Shown: positions 8,001-16,993, numbered from the stretch's first letter. The stretch: 64,000 bases of DNA from Mesorhizobium sp. NZP2298 (GCF_013170825.1 NZ_CP033365.1:5096001-5160000), one strand, 5' to 3'. The notes: a model not told the origin generated them from the sequence alone. Translations and numbers: made by a program.

Positions 8001-8696
8001 ATGACCATTCTGCTTTATGATCTCGTCGGGCGTGACGAGAGCCGTCCGTTCAGCCCGCATTGCTGGAAGGCAACGATGGCGCTTGCCCACAAGGGGCTCG
8101 ATGTCTCAACCGCGCCGACGCGTTTTCTCGAGGTCCCCACCATAGAGGGCGGCGCTTCGAAAAGCGTTCCGGTGATCCGCGACGGCGACAAGGTGGTCAT
8201 CGATTCCTTCGCCATCGCGCTCTATCTCGACGAAGCCTATCCGGACCGGCCGACGCTGTTTGGCGGCGAAGGCGGCAAGGCGATGGCGCGCTTCATCGAG
8301 CGCTGGTCGCAATTGACCATCCATCCCTACGTCACCACGGTCGCGCTCACCGACCTCCATGCCATGCAGGACGAAGAGAACGCGGTGTATTTCCGGCAGA
8401 GCCGGGAGCAGCGTCTCGGCAAGCAGTTGGAAGATGTCGTCGCGGCACGCGACGGCGGGTTGGCGGCGTTTCGGGCCTCGCTTGAGCCGCTGCGCTCGAT
8501 GCTGAGCTATCAGCCCTTCATCGGCGGTGCCTCGCCGCTGTTTGCGGACTATATCGTCTTCGGCGCGTTGCAATGGGCGCGCATTGCCACGCCCTATCAG
8601 CTGCTCGAAAACAGCGACGTGGTGGCGCAATGGTTCAGCCGCTGCCTCGACCTGCATGGCGGGCTGGGACGAAAGGTGGCGGCGGCGGCGGCGTGA
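8001..8696 (+). CDS. Glutathione S-transferase
   Basis: A 231-residue GST. The N-terminal thioredoxin-like domain runs to about residue 80 and includes the cis-proline and SxA motif region (SKSVPVIRDGDKVVIDSFAI), the glutathione-binding part. An all-helical C-terminal domain follows, with FIGGASPLFADYIVFGALQW near the end. The family conjugates glutathione or acts as isomerase, dehalogenase or beta-etherase; the N-terminus (RPFSPHCWKATMALAHKGL) resembles the beta-etherase (LigE/LigF) side but this is weak. I chose the ATG at 8001; the longer frame begins inside the palindromic repeat and adds repeat-derived residues. Confidence 0.88.
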   Translation: MTILLYDLVGRDESRPFSPHCWKATMALAHKGLDVSTAPTRFLEVPTIEGGASKSVPVIRDGDKVVIDSFAIALYLDEAYPDRPTLFGGEGGKAMARFIERWSQLTIHPYVTTVALTDLHAMQDEENAVYFRQSREQRLGKQLEDVVAARDGGLAAFRASLEPLRSMLSYQPFIGGASPLFADYIVFGALQWARIATPYQLLENSDVVAQWFSRCLDLHGGLGRKVAAAAA

Positions 8697-8779
8697 CGGC
8701 CGCAAAACGCCCGCCCTGCCCGCAAGGCAGCTCGGGCGCCGTCAATCCGTGGCGAAAATCAGCGGCGGGATAGCTGGCC

Positions 8780-9052
8780 TTACTTGGCTGCCTTCTTTGG
8801 CTTGCTGGTTTTCGGCTTGCTGGCTTTCGTGGCGGCCTTTTCTTCCTTGGGCGCGGCCTTTGCCTTGCCAGCACCAGATGCCTTCTTGGCTGGCGTCTTG
8901 GCCGCCGACGGCTTGGCCGCGTCCTCCCGATCGATGTCGGCCGCCGCCTGGCGCCAATGGCGTTCGTGGTGACCGGCCGGTTGCCCTTCTTCCTGCCAGA
9001 TCTGATGTGCGCGATTGCGAATGCGCTCCTGACGATCGTCTGCCATGGTCAT
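8780..9052 (-). CDS. DUF2934 protein with Lys/Ala-rich histone-like tail
   Basis: A 90-residue protein. Residues 1-35 or so (QERIRNRAHQIWQEEG and HERHWRQAAADI) match the DUF2934 domain, a short helical motif found in rhizobia. The rest is a low-complexity Lys/Ala/Pro tail (AAKTPAKKASGAGKAKAAPK and onwards to SKPKKAAK), resembling histone H1-like tails that could bind nucleic acid; that role is inference. The ATG at 9052 has GGAG six bases upstream. A second Met two codons on is also possible. It is divergent from ndk across the 79-bp repeat array. Confidence 0.82.
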   Translation of the reverse strand: MTMADDRQERIRNRAHQIWQEEGQPAGHHERHWRQAAADIDREDAAKPSAAKTPAKKASGAGKAKAAPKEEKAATKASKPKTSKPKKAAK

Positions 9053-9202
9053 GTTGTCTCCATTCGGGCCGACTTCAGCGCGGCGCCGACACGCGACTAT
9101 AGCAAGCAAAGCGTTGCTGTGCAGCCGTCTGATCCGGCCCAGGGAACTGCCGGCCCGACATCGAAGCGCCCGGCCGGTCCGGGCGCTTCGCTATCGCCAT
9201 GG

Positions 9203-9571
9203 GGCTCTTCACTCGCAAGGCCAGGCAATTGGCTTTCCGTCCGCTTCGCGGACCTGCCCGGCCCCTCGCTGTCGCTCCGGGCGTTCTTCACTCGCAAAGC
9301 CAAGCAATTGGCTTTCCGTCCGCTTCGCGGACCTGCCCGGCCCTTCGCTGTCGCTCCGGGCGTTCGTCGCTCGGAAAGCCAAGCAATTGGCTTTCCGTCC
9401 GCTTCGCGGACCTGCCCGGCCCTTCGCTGTCGCTCCGGGCGTTCGTCGCTCGGAAAGCCAAGCAATTGGCTTTCCGTCCGCTTCGCGGACCTGCCCGGCC
9501 CTTCGCTGTCGCTCCGGGCGTTCGTCGCTCGGAAAGCCAAGCAATTGGCTTTCCGTCCGCTTCGCGGACCG
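9203..9571. repeat. 79-bp tandem repeat array, five copies, each with three hairpins
   Basis: The element gcaattggctttccgtccgc starts at 9225, 9304, 9383, 9462 and 9541, an exact 79-base period; the last copy stops after the first hairpin and copies 1 and 2 are slightly diverged. Each unit holds three palindromes: gtccgc-ttc-gcggac; gcccgg-(15 bases)-ccgggc; and, across unit junctions, cggaaagccaa-gcaa-ttggctttccg, an 11-bp stem with a GCAA loop. Since 79 is not a multiple of 3 the array is not a protein repeat. It occupies most of the 599 bases between the DUF2934 gene and ndk; nothing else is visible there except the short ndk leader. Confidence 0.95.
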
Positions 9572-9651
9572 CTCCTCACCCCTTGGCAATGGGTCGGGCG
9601 GCTTGTATAGAGCCCGCCACTCTCAATTCCATTCTCAGACAAGGACGACCC

Positions 9652-10074
9652 ATGGCGCTCGAACGCACCTTCTCCATGATCAAGCCGGACGCAACCCGGC
9701 GCAACCTCACCGGCGCCATCACCAAGATGCTCGAAGACGCCGGCCTGCGCGTCATCGCTTCGCGCCGTGTGTGGATGAGCCGCCGCGAGGCGGAAGGTTT
9801 TTACGCTGTCCACAAGGACCGCCCGTTCTTCGGCGAACTGGTCGAGTTCATGTCCTCGGCTCCAACCGTCGTCCAGGTTCTGGAGGGCGAGAACGCCATT
9901 GCCAGGAACCGCGAAGTGATGGGTGCCACCAACCCGGCCAACGCCGCCGAAGGCACCATCCGCAAGGTGCATGCGCTGTCGATCGGCGAGAATTCGGTGC
10001 ACGGCTCCGACGCGCCGGAAACCGCCGCGCAGGAAATCAAGTACTGGTTCTCGGACACCGAGATCGTCGGCTGA
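9652..10074 (+). CDS. ndk: Nucleoside diphosphate kinase
   Basis: This enzyme moves the gamma-phosphate of ATP to NDPs through a phospho-histidine and balances the NTP and dNTP pools. The 140-residue protein has the normal length and motifs: [11 protein letters not shown] at the N-terminus, [11 protein letters not shown], and the active-site [15 protein letters not shown] with the catalytic His. It stands alone, preceded by the 79-bp repeat array and followed within 20 bases by a strong terminator, so it is probably a single-gene transcript. Confidence 0.98.
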   Translation: MALERTFSMIKPDATRRNLTGAITKMLEDAGLRVIASRRVWMSRREAEGFYAVHKDRPFFGELVEFMSSAPTVVQVLEGENAIARNREVMGATNPANAAEGTIRKVHALSIGENSVHGSDAPETAAQEIKYWFSDTEIVG

Positions 10075-10093
10075 GCCGACACTGCCAAGTCTC

Positions 10094-10122
10094 GAAAAGG
10101 CCGGCACTCGCCGGCCTTTTTC
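10094..10122 (+). terminator. Rho-independent terminator of ndk
   Basis: aaaaggccggcactcgccggcctttttc forms an 8- to 9-bp GC-rich stem with a 5-base loop, flanked by A and T tracts. It lies 20 bases after the ndk stop and, because of the A tract, could also serve the convergent YbaY-META gene. Confidence 0.9.
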
Positions 10123-10130
10123 ATTGGCGG

Positions 10131-10895
10131 TCAGCTCGCGGCGCTGAAGCGAAGGATTTCGCGACCGTCCTTGTCTGATATGGTGAGCTTGCCGGCATCG
10201 AGCTTGTAGGACGCCGCCCTGGCCAAGGCATCGAACAACGCCTTTTCCTCGGCCATCACCTCGGGTGCGCAGGCCTTGTGGGTCGAACCGATATTGCTGA
10301 TCGCGATCGCCTGGCCATCGACCTTCGCTGTGGCAAAATAGGCGTTGCAGGGGCCACTGCCGCCAGCCTTGCCGGCCTCGCTGACCCTGAACGTCGCCTG
10401 CGGCGCGGTGATGGCGCCGATGCCGTCGACATAGTCGACCACCCAGAGCTGGCCAAAGGCGGAAGCCGTCGGCCCGGTGCCTGGCGCGACCATCTTGAGC
10501 ATGATGGTTTGCGGCGCGTCGGTCAGCGGATCGAGCTGATGGCGCACATCGGAAATGAACATCAACTTGCCATCGACAGTGATCCGCGCCTGCAGCGCAT
10601 AGGTCATCCGTGACCGGATCGCCGATGGATCGAATTTGATCTCGAAGCTGATCGGCACCTGGCCGGTCGGCTTGATAGTCTGCTCGCCGATGACTTTGGC
10701 CGGCGCGTCGGCCAGCGAGACATCGACAAGCTGGACGGAAAGCACGGCGCTGGGCGGCAGGGCGATGCGCTCGCGATAGATCACCTCGCCCCTCACCGCC
10801 CTTTCGGCAGCCACGGACAGTTCCGGCACCGCCAGGATACCGACGATCAGAGGCACGAAGCCGAAGACGAAGAACTCCGCGAGCCTGTCCAGCAT
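10131..10895 (-). CDS. Exported YbaY-type plus META-domain protein
   Basis: A 254-residue envelope protein with an N-terminal hydrophobic segment (FFVFGFVPLIVGILAV) that may be a signal or anchor. Residues about 30-135 (AVRGEVIYRERIALPPSA, VLSVQLVDVSLADAPAK, PTGQVPISFEIKFD) match the YbaY/YscW lipoprotein-like fold. The C-terminal part (GPCNAYFATAKVDG, ISNIGSTHKACAPEVMAEE) matches the META/HslJ domain, with the two cysteines typical of that domain. Both modules occur in poorly characterised heat- or stress-related envelope proteins. The start at 10895 has GGGAGGTGG upstream; longer frames are not supported. No lipobox is obvious. Confidence 0.85.
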   Translation of the reverse strand: MLDRLAEFFVFGFVPLIVGILAVPELSVAAERAVRGEVIYRERIALPPSAVLSVQLVDVSLADAPAKVIGEQTIKPTGQVPISFEIKFDPSAIRSRMTYALQARITVDGKLMFISDVRHQLDPLTDAPQTIMLKMVAPGTGPTASAFGQLWVVDYVDGIGAITAPQATFRVSEAGKAGGSGPCNAYFATAKVDGQAIAISNIGSTHKACAPEVMAEEKALFDALARAASYKLDAGKLTISDKDGREILRFSAAS

Positions 10896-10999
10896 GACCA
10901 CCTCCCTTGCCGGGATCGCCAATCCCCGGGCTGCCAATGGCTGACCACGCCGTCCATCTGGCCAAAGGATTACGGTCAATGCATGGCTGCGACGGGTAT

Positions 11000-11479
11000 T
11001 TATTCGGAAGGCGATTTCCAGCGCCCCGCGGCTTGGGCGTCGGTTTCCTTGGCCTCGACCCAACCGCCCTCGGAGCCATCGGCGCGGTGCTCCTTCTTCC
11101 AGAAGGGTGCACGCGACTTCAGATAATCCATGAGGAAATCCGCCGCCTCGAACGCCGCCTGACGATGGGCGGAGGCGGCCACCACCAGCACAATATTCTG
11201 TCCCGGCGCGATCTTGCCATGGCGGTGGATGACGGTGAGGCCTTGCAGCGGCCAGCGCTGAACCGCCTCAGTGGCGATACGACCGATCTCGGCCTCCGCC
11301 ATGCCGGGATAATGCTCGAGCTCCAGTGCTGACAAGGCGCCCTGCTCATCCCGGCAAAGACCGGAGAAGGTGACCACCGCGCCAATATCGGCGCGGCCTT
11401 GCGTCATGCCGGCAATCTCGGCGGCAACGTCGAAATCCTGGCGCTGGATGCGCACGATCGGCACCAGGACGGCCGACAT
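11000..11479 (-). CDS. moaE: Molybdopterin synthase large subunit
   Basis: MoaE catalyses dithiolene formation on cyclic pyranopterin monophosphate together with thiocarboxylated MoaD, giving molybdopterin. The 159-residue protein has family motifs: TFSGLCRDEQG, LELEHYPGMAE, VIHRHGKIAPGQ and the C-terminal PFWKKEH, which holds the active-site lysines. It starts 5 bases after moaD, so the two subunits are co-translated. It probably supplies cofactor for enzymes such as the molybdopterin oxidoreductase at the left edge, though no direct link is shown. Confidence 0.97.
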   Translation of the reverse strand: MSAVLVPIVRIQRQDFDVAAEIAGMTQGRADIGAVVTFSGLCRDEQGALSALELEHYPGMAEAEIGRIATEAVQRWPLQGLTVIHRHGKIAPGQNIVLVVAASAHRQAAFEAADFLMDYLKSRAPFWKKEHRADGSEGGWVEAKETDAQAAGRWKSPSE

Positions 11480-11484
11480 GAGTA

Positions 11485-11751
11485 TCAGCCCCCGGTCATT
11501 GGCGGGAACAGCGCGATCTCCCGCGCGCCCGATATCTTCTCGTGGTGGTCGACATGTTCCTGATTGATGGCAACACGGATCACGTCAGGATACTGCAGCG
11601 CGTGCTCGTAGCCCTCGCCGCGCGACTGCAGCCAGCGCAACAGGTCGGCGACCGTCTCGATGCCGGCCGGCAATTCAACGTCTTCCTCCGATGTGCCGAT
11701 CCGTTCGCGCACCCAGGCGAAATAGATGAGACGGGTCGCCATCTCACTCAT
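11485..11751 (-). CDS. moaD: Molybdopterin synthase sulfur carrier subunit
   Basis: An 88-residue ubiquitin-like protein (LIYFAWVRERIGTSEEDVEL) that ends in the diagnostic Gly-Gly (ALFPPMTGG), the C-terminus that is adenylated and thiocarboxylated. It works with MoaE encoded immediately downstream. The first ATG overlaps the end of pgsA by eight bases (ATGAGTGA); a second Met three codons on is the alternative start. Translational coupling to pgsA is likely. Confidence 0.96.
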   Translation of the reverse strand: MSEMATRLIYFAWVRERIGTSEEDVELPAGIETVADLLRWLQSRGEGYEHALQYPDVIRVAINQEHVDHHEKISGAREIALFPPMTGG

Positions 11752-12340
11752 CCATGATGTGCTTGAGGCCGGCGCGGAAATAGTCGTAGCCGGTGTAGAG
11801 CGTGACGAGCGCCGCGATCCACAGCAGCACCAGACCGGTCTGCGTGGTCAGCGGGAATATCTTGTCGCCGGCCGGACCTGCCAGCAGGAAGGCGATGGCG
11901 ACCATCTGGATGGTGGTCTTCCACTTGGCAAGCTGCGTCACCGGCACCGAGACCTTGAGCGCCGCCAGATATTCGCGCAGGCCCGAAACCAGGATTTCGC
12001 GGCACAGGATGATGATCGCCGCCCACAGCGACCAGCCGGCGATGCCGGCATGGCGATCGGTGTCGGCCGCAAGCAGCAAAAGGCACGTGGCGACCAGCAG
12101 CTTGTCGGCGATCGGATCGAGCATCTTGCCGATGTTGGAGGTCTGCTGCCAGGCGCGCGCAAAATAACCGTCGAAATAATCGGTGATGGATGCGAGCAGG
12201 AAAATGATCAGCGCCGACCAGCGGGCGAAGTCGCTGGATTTGAGATGGCCTTCGAGAAAAAAGCACAGAACCACCAGCGGCACCGCGATGATGCGGGCGT
12301 AGGTCAGTATGTTGGGCAGGTTGAACGCGCGCTGGGCCAT
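11744..12340 (-). CDS. pgsA: CDP-diacylglycerol--glycerol-3-phosphate 3-phosphatidyltransferase
   Basis: This inner-membrane enzyme makes phosphatidylglycerol phosphate, the first step to phosphatidylglycerol and cardiolipin. The 198-residue protein has four to five membrane segments and the CDP-alcohol phosphotransferase signature D-x2-DG-x2-AR-x8-G-x3-D-x3-D in DYFDGYFARAWQQTSNIGK followed by MLDPIADK. The start sequence RAFNLPNILTYARI is typical of PgsA. It lies between uvrC and moaD, an order shared by rhizobia. Confidence 0.96.
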   Translation of the reverse strand: MAQRAFNLPNILTYARIIAVPLVVLCFFLEGHLKSSDFARWSALIIFLLASITDYFDGYFARAWQQTSNIGKMLDPIADKLLVATCLLLLAADTDRHAGIAGWSLWAAIIILCREILVSGLREYLAALKVSVPVTQLAKWKTTIQMVAIAFLLAGPAGDKIFPLTTQTGLVLLWIAALVTLYTGYDYFRAGLKHIMDE

Positions 12341-12437
12341 GTCTGGTGGACTCTTTCTGCCTACGTACTCAAATCAGAAGGGAATGTAGGGGGTCAACAG
12401 GCCAGATTCGACTGACCAGCTGAAACTGCCGAATTTT

Positions 12438-14507
12438 TCAACTTTCGTGAAAATGATTGTAGACCAGCTTGGCGACTTGTTCGGAAATGCCATCGACTTT
12501 CCTCAGATCCTCGATTGCCGCACGGCTCACCGCCTTGGCGGTGCCGAATGCCAGCAGCAGCGCCCGCTTGCGGCCGGGACCGATGCCGGCAATCTCATCG
12601 AGCGGGCTCTTGACCATTTCCTTCTTGCGCCGCGCCCGGTGCGAACCGATGGCGAAGCGATGGACCTCGTCGCGCAGGCGCTGCACGAAATAGAGCACGG
12701 GGTCGCGCACCGGCAGCGAAAACGAGTCCCTGCCCCTGACGAAAAAACGTTCGCGGCCGGCATCGCGGTCCTGGCCCTTGGCGATGCCAATGGCCACGAC
12801 CCGGTCCTCGATGCCGAGATCGGCGAGAATCTTGCGCACGGCCGTCATCTGGCCCTGACCACCGTCGATCAGGATGACGTCGGGCCAGGCCGGGAAGCTG
12901 CCGGAGATGTCATCATCGATATCATCGGTCGCCTCGCCTGCCGCAGCGTCGTCGGCCACGGCAACATCGCCATGCTCCTTGAGCAGCCGCGAAAAGCGCC
13001 GCTCCATCACCTCGCGCATCATGCCGAAATCGTCGCCCGGCGTGATCTCGGTCGAGCGGATGTTGAATTTCCGGTACTGGTTTTTGACAAAACCTTCCGG
13101 CCCGGCGACCACCATGGCGCCGACGGCATTGGTGCCCATGATGTGTGAGTTGTCATACACCTCGATGCGCACCGGCGGCTTGGCCAGCCCGAAGGTCTCG
13201 GCGAAACCGGCAAGCAATCGTCCTTGCGTCGACGTTTCGGCCAGCCTGCGGCCCAACGCCTCCCTGGCGTTCTGAAGGGCGTTGTCGGTCAGGTCCTTCT
13301 TCTCGCCGCGCTGCGGCACCGAGATAGCCACCTTGCGGCCGGCGCGGGTGGAGAGCGCCTCGGCCAGCAGCTCCTGGTCTTCGACCCCACGCGACAGCAG
13401 AATGGCGCGTGGCGTCGGCTTGTCGTCGTAGAACTGCGCCAGGAACGAGCCCAGCACCTCCGATCCCTCCAGTGCAGGGTCGGCCTTGGGGAAATAGGCG
13501 CGGTTGCCCCAGTTCTGGCCGGTGCGGAAGAAAAAGACCTGGATGCAGACCTGGCCACCTTCCTGATGGATGGCGAAGACATCGGCTTCGTCGACGGTCT
13601 GCGGGTTGATGCCCTGATGGCTCTGCACGTGCGACAGCGCCGCCAACCGGTCGCGATAGATGGCGGCGCGCTCGAAATCGAGGTCTTCGGACGCCTGCTG
13701 CATGGCGGCCGAAATTTCGGTCTTCACCTTCTGGCTGCGGCCGGACAAAAAGTCCTTCGCCTCGGCGACCAGTTCGGCGTAGCCCTCATGCGAGATCTCG
13801 CCGGTGCAAGGGCCGGCGCAGCGCTTGATCTGGTACAAAAGGCATGGCCGCGTGCGGTTCTCGTAGAAGGAGTTGGTGCAGCTTCTCAGCAGGAAGGCGC
13901 GCTGCAGCGAATTGATGGTGCGGCCGACGGCGCCGGCCGATGCAAAAGGGCCGAAATAGTCGCCCTTGCGCGACCGCGCACCGCGATGCTTGTAGATGCC
14001 GGGCGAGACATGGTCGCCGGTCAAAAGGATATAGGGGAACGACTTGTCGTCCCGCATCAGCACATTGAACCGCGGCCGCAAGCGCTTGATAAGGTTGGCT
14101 TCAAGCAGCAGCGCTTCGATTTCGGTGCGGGTGACGACGAACTCCATCGTCGCAGTCTCGCGGACCATGCGGCCGATGCGATTGGTGTGGAACCGGCCTT
14201 GCGCGTAGTTGGTGACGCGCTTCTTCAGGCTGCGGGCCTTGCCGACATAGAGCACGTCACCGGCGGCGTTCATCATGCGGTAGACGCCGGGGGCATTGGG
14301 CAGCCGCTTGACCAGCGTCTGGATCACCTCGGCGCCGACCATGCCTTCGGCATCGCCGGCATGCGGCGTCCAGTCGATGGCCGTGAAGGCGACATCGGGG
14401 CCAGTTGGTTCGACGATCTCCTCCAGCGCCTCGTCCTCGAGGTCGATTTCGGGAGGAAGATCATCGGCGCCGCCGCGCACCTTGTTTTTGTGATCGAGTG
14501 GACTCAT
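12438..14507 (-). CDS. uvrC: Excinuclease ABC subunit C
   Basis: UvrC makes both incisions in nucleotide excision repair after UvrAB finds damage. The 689-residue protein carries, after an acidic N-terminal extension of about 65 residues, the GIY-YIG nuclease ([19 protein letters not shown]), then a four-Cys cluster-like segment ([21 protein letters not shown]), a UvrB-binding UVR motif, the RNase H-like domain with [18 protein letters not shown] and [12 protein letters not shown], and C-terminal helix-hairpin-helix motifs ([13 protein letters not shown]). Its ATG overlaps the stop of the preceding SDR gene, so the two are coupled. Confidence 0.98.
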   Translation of the reverse strand: MSPLDHKNKVRGGADDLPPEIDLEDEALEEIVEPTGPDVAFTAIDWTPHAGDAEGMVGAEVIQTLVKRLPNAPGVYRMMNAAGDVLYVGKARSLKKRVTNYAQGRFHTNRIGRMVRETATMEFVVTRTEIEALLLEANLIKRLRPRFNVLMRDDKSFPYILLTGDHVSPGIYKHRGARSRKGDYFGPFASAGAVGRTINSLQRAFLLRSCTNSFYENRTRPCLLYQIKRCAGPCTGEISHEGYAELVAEAKDFLSGRSQKVKTEISAAMQQASEDLDFERAAIYRDRLAALSHVQSHQGINPQTVDEADVFAIHQEGGQVCIQVFFFRTGQNWGNRAYFPKADPALEGSEVLGSFLAQFYDDKPTPRAILLSRGVEDQELLAEALSTRAGRKVAISVPQRGEKKDLTDNALQNAREALGRRLAETSTQGRLLAGFAETFGLAKPPVRIEVYDNSHIMGTNAVGAMVVAGPEGFVKNQYRKFNIRSTEITPGDDFGMMREVMERRFSRLLKEHGDVAVADDAAAGEATDDIDDDISGSFPAWPDVILIDGGQGQMTAVRKILADLGIEDRVVAIGIAKGQDRDAGRERFFVRGRDSFSLPVRDPVLYFVQRLRDEVHRFAIGSHRARRKKEMVKSPLDEIAGIGPGRKRALLLAFGTAKAVSRAAIEDLRKVDGISEQVAKLVYNHFHES

Positions 14508-15265
14508 TCAGCCATGCCTGTCACATCGGGCGTCTGCCATGCAAGATGCTGGCCGCCATCGAGCGCGATCATCTGGCCGGTGACCGAGCGCGCATCCCAA
14601 AGATAGCGGATGGTGGCGCCGAATTCAGGCAATTCCGGGCCGCGCTTCAGGATCAGGCCGGCGACCTGTGCGTCAAAATCGGAATCATCCTGGCGCATGT
14701 TCTTCAACGTCGGCCCCGGACCGATCGCGTTGACACGAATGTTTGGGCCCAGCGCCTGCGCCAACATCTGCGTCTGCGTCCACAGGGCGGATTTGGACAG
14801 CGCATAGGAAAAATAGCGCGGCGTCGGCCGCCAGACGCGTTGATCGATGATGTTGACGATCAGCCCCTCCTGCCCTTCCGGCAAAGCGCGCGCGAAATTC
14901 TGCGCCAACAGCGCCGGCGTCTTCGCATGAATGGCAAAGTGGCGATCCCAGGCCCGCCAGTCGAAGTCGTCAACGGAATCATCGACAAAGAGCGAAGCGT
15001 TGTTGACCAGAAGCGAGATGGACCCCAGCGCGGCTTCCGCCTGGCCGACAAGGTCGTTGACGGAATTCATATCGGTCAGGTCGGCGCTTACCACCGCCGC
15101 GCGGCCGCCGGACTGGTTAATCCCCGCGGCCAAGGCGTCAGCCTCACCGCGCGAGCGATTGGCGTGGATGGCGACTGCAAAACCATGGCTGGCGAGGTCC
15201 TCGACGATCGCCTTGCCGATCCGTTTCGCCCCACCGGTCACCAGCGCCGTGGTGGCTTTGCTCAT
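14504..15265 (-). CDS. SDR oxidoreductase, pteridine reductase/FolM-like
   Basis: A 253-residue short-chain dehydrogenase. The cofactor motif reads TGGAKRIG rather than the usual TGxxxGxG; the Arg in this place is characteristic of PTR1/FolM pteridine reductases, which bind NADPH. Other SDR pieces are [21 protein letters not shown] (catalytic Tyr-x3-Lys) and [13 protein letters not shown] pteridine substrate would suit the position upstream of molybdopterin genes, but this is inference. It is the first gene of the run to moaE, overlapping uvrC by four bases. Confidence 0.88.
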   Translation of the reverse strand: MSKATTALVTGGAKRIGKAIVEDLASHGFAVAIHANRSRGEADALAAGINQSGGRAAVVSADLTDMNSVNDLVGQAEAALGSISLLVNNASLFVDDSVDDFDWRAWDRHFAIHAKTPALLAQNFARALPEGQEGLIVNIIDQRVWRPTPRYFSYALSKSALWTQTQMLAQALGPNIRVNAIGPGPTLKNMRQDDSDFDAQVAGLILKRGPELPEFGATIRYLWDARSVTGQMIALDGGQHLAWQTPDVTGMAE

Positions 15266-15678
15266 CTTCAGTCAATCCTCAATTTCGGCACGAAAAGACG
15301 GCGCCGGCAAAATATGGCTCGCCATCCGTTAAATGGCGTTCGCACCTGGGGCAACATTGTGGCGAAACCGCCTGGCGGGCATTCAGACTCGCCCCATAAC
15401 AAGGCCAGTCATATCCCCATATAGGGCGCAGGACTCCTTGCACCAAGCGGTGTGCGGCGCAACATGGCCAAGCTGCTGACATTTCGCTGTTGCGAAGATG
15501 CAACGTCATGGTTCTGCCTCATTCGCGCCGGGGAATGACCCAAGTTCAGGTTCGCTTCAGCCGCATTTTGACACGACATTTGGAACCGACGAACGCCAGA
15601 TCCGTTTCACCCCCCGGACGGGTTGATGGCGATCGTAAGAAACAAGCCTGTGTCCTGTGGCTTAAGGAGTAAAGAACA
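15266..15678. other. Intergenic region between the SDR operon and the porin gene
   Basis: These 413 bases should hold divergent promoters. I see a TTGACA at 15568-15573 on the porin side without a convincing -10 partner, a small inverted repeat gttgcgaagatgcaac at about 15489-15504, and a clear ribosome-binding site (aaggagtaaagaaca) just before the porin ATG. No tRNA or other RNA gene is recognisable. Confidence 0.5.
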
Positions 15679-16335
15679 ATGCAAGCCAATCTCAAATTCG
15701 CACGGCCGCTGGCCGTCGCGTTCGGGCTCTTCGCCCTCGGTGGAACCGCTTATGCCGCGGACGTCGTTCAGGAAGAGCCGCCGGCACCCGCTCCGGTTGC
15801 CGAACTGCCTGTCGCGTCCTGGGCCGGCCCCTATGCCGGTATCAACCTCGGCTATGGCTTCTCCGGCCGTACCAAGGAAAAGGATACCGGTTTCGACACC
15901 AGCACGAAGGGTTTCGTCGGTAGCGTCTTCGGCGGCTATCAGTGGCAGCAGGAGAACTTCGTGTACGGCGGTGAAGCCGAACTCGGCTACAACGGCGTCA
16001 AGGGTGACGACAATGGTATCCACTCCAAGGGTGGCCTCGAAGGTTCGCTGCGTGCCCGTCTGGGTTATGCCGTGACCCCGGAAATCCTCCTCTACGGCAC
16101 CGGCGGTCTCGCCGGCAGAAGCCTGAAGGTGGAAGACTCCGACCTCCTCGCCAGCGACACCGCTACGATGATCGGCTGGACCGCCGGCGTGGGTACCGAC
16201 ATCAAGCTGACCGACAATGTCTTCGGCCGTGTCGAGTATCGTTACACCGACTTCGGCAGCAAGAGCTTCGATGGTATCGGCAAGGTCAAGGCCACCGACA
16301 ACCGCGTCACCTTCGGCGTCGGTATGAAGTTCTAA
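15679..16335 (+). CDS. Outer-membrane beta-barrel protein, Omp25/31-like
   Basis: A 218-residue exported protein. The signal peptide is residues 1-26 or so, cleaved after TAYA. A short Pro/Ala/Glu-rich segment follows, and then the eight-stranded barrel begins at SWAGPYAGINLGYGFSG. Alternating patterns and the terminal Phe (VTFGVGMKF) are as expected for recognition by the BAM machinery. The sequence belongs to the Omp25/Omp31 family of abundant rhizobial and Brucella surface proteins. The strong AAGGAG ribosome-binding site, codon choice and following terminator suggest high expression from its own transcript. Confidence 0.95.
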   Translation: MQANLKFARPLAVAFGLFALGGTAYAADVVQEEPPAPAPVAELPVASWAGPYAGINLGYGFSGRTKEKDTGFDTSTKGFVGSVFGGYQWQQENFVYGGEAELGYNGVKGDDNGIHSKGGLEGSLRARLGYAVTPEILLYGTGGLAGRSLKVEDSDLLASDTATMIGWTAGVGTDIKLTDNVFGRVEYRYTDFGSKSFDGIGKVKATDNRVTFGVGMKF

Positions 16336-16355
16336 GTCGTTCAAGCCACGACACG

Positions 16356-16386
16356 AAAAAGCCGGGCCTCGCGCCCGGCTTTTTTT
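16356..16386 (+). terminator. Rho-independent terminator of the porin gene
   Basis: aaaaagccgggcctcgcgcccggcttttttt gives a stem of at least 8 GC-rich pairs with a short loop, followed by seven T. It begins 21 bases after the porin stop. The A tract on the other side lets it also terminate the convergent GST gene. Confidence 0.93.
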
Positions 16387-16396
16387 GTGGCCGCCG

Positions 16397-16993
16397 TCAC
16401 CCCGGGATCGCGGACTTCAACTCCGGGAATTTCTCGTCGAAACGCGCCATCCAGCGGGTCAGCCGGCCGCGACCCTTTTCCCATTTGCCGGCAAAGCGCA
16501 ATGACAGGTAACCAAGGCAAGCCCGCAACGCCATCTGGCCGGCGGTGATCTTCTTCGGCAGTTTCGGCGGGTTGGCGTTGAGCAGGTCGAGAGCGGAGGT
16601 GATCTTCGCCCACTGCCGGTCGAGCCAGGGCTGATAGACCATGTCCTCAGGCCGGGTGCGGCGCTCATAGACCATCGACAGCGCGCAATCGCAAATGCCG
16701 TCGGCCAGCGCCTCCAGCACTTCCGCTTCCAGACGCTTGTCGGGATTGCGCGGGAACAACGCGTTCTTCGAAATCCGGTTGAGGTGCTGGGTAATGGCGC
16801 GGCTGTCGTGAATCGAACGACCGTCATCGAGCACCAGCACCGGAATCTTGCCGAGCGGATTGGCTCCGATCAGTTCGGCCGGTTTGTCCTCGGTCTTGAC
16901 CGGCACCAGATCGATCGCGATCCCAGCATAGGCCGCAGCCATCCTGACCTTGGAGCTGTAGGGAGAGGTGGATGCGTAGAGCAGCTTCGGCAT
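16397..16993 (-). CDS. Glutathione S-transferase
   Basis: A second, unrelated GST of 198 residues. The thioredoxin-like domain starts MPKLLYASTSPYSSKVRMAA, with the family's GSH-binding region ANPLGKIPVLVLDDGRSIHD and SRAITQHL, and a helical C-terminal domain ends LTRWMARFDEKFP. The start at 16993 is where family members begin; the longer frame adds 59 unrelated residues. It is convergent with the porin gene and shares its terminator. Its substrate is unknown. Confidence 0.92.
   Translation of the reverse strand: MPKLLYASTSPYSSKVRMAAAYAGIAIDLVPVKTEDKPAELIGANPLGKIPVLVLDDGRSIHDSRAITQHLNRISKNALFPRNPDKRLEAEVLEALADGICDCALSMVYERRTRPEDMVYQPWLDRQWAKITSALDLLNANPPKLPKKITAGQMALRACLGYLSLRFAGKWEKGRGRLTRWMARFDEKFPELKSAIPG

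Noticed and set aside
9203..9571. Possible CRISPR array
   Set aside because: The repeats are head-to-tail with no unique spacers; the whole 79-base unit is repeated.
9097..11112. A 671-residue minus-strand open frame through the repeat array and ndk
   Set aside because: It is an effect of high GC and the 79-bp repeats; it runs antisense to ndk and in another frame to the YbaY-META gene.
15279..15509. A 76-residue minus-strand frame ending CPRCERHLTDGEPYFAGAV...
   Set aside because: The CxxC end is suggestive of a zinc ribbon, but it lies in the porin/SDR promoter gap, has no ribosome-binding site I can see and its N-terminal half has no protein-like pattern. I kept it out of the features.
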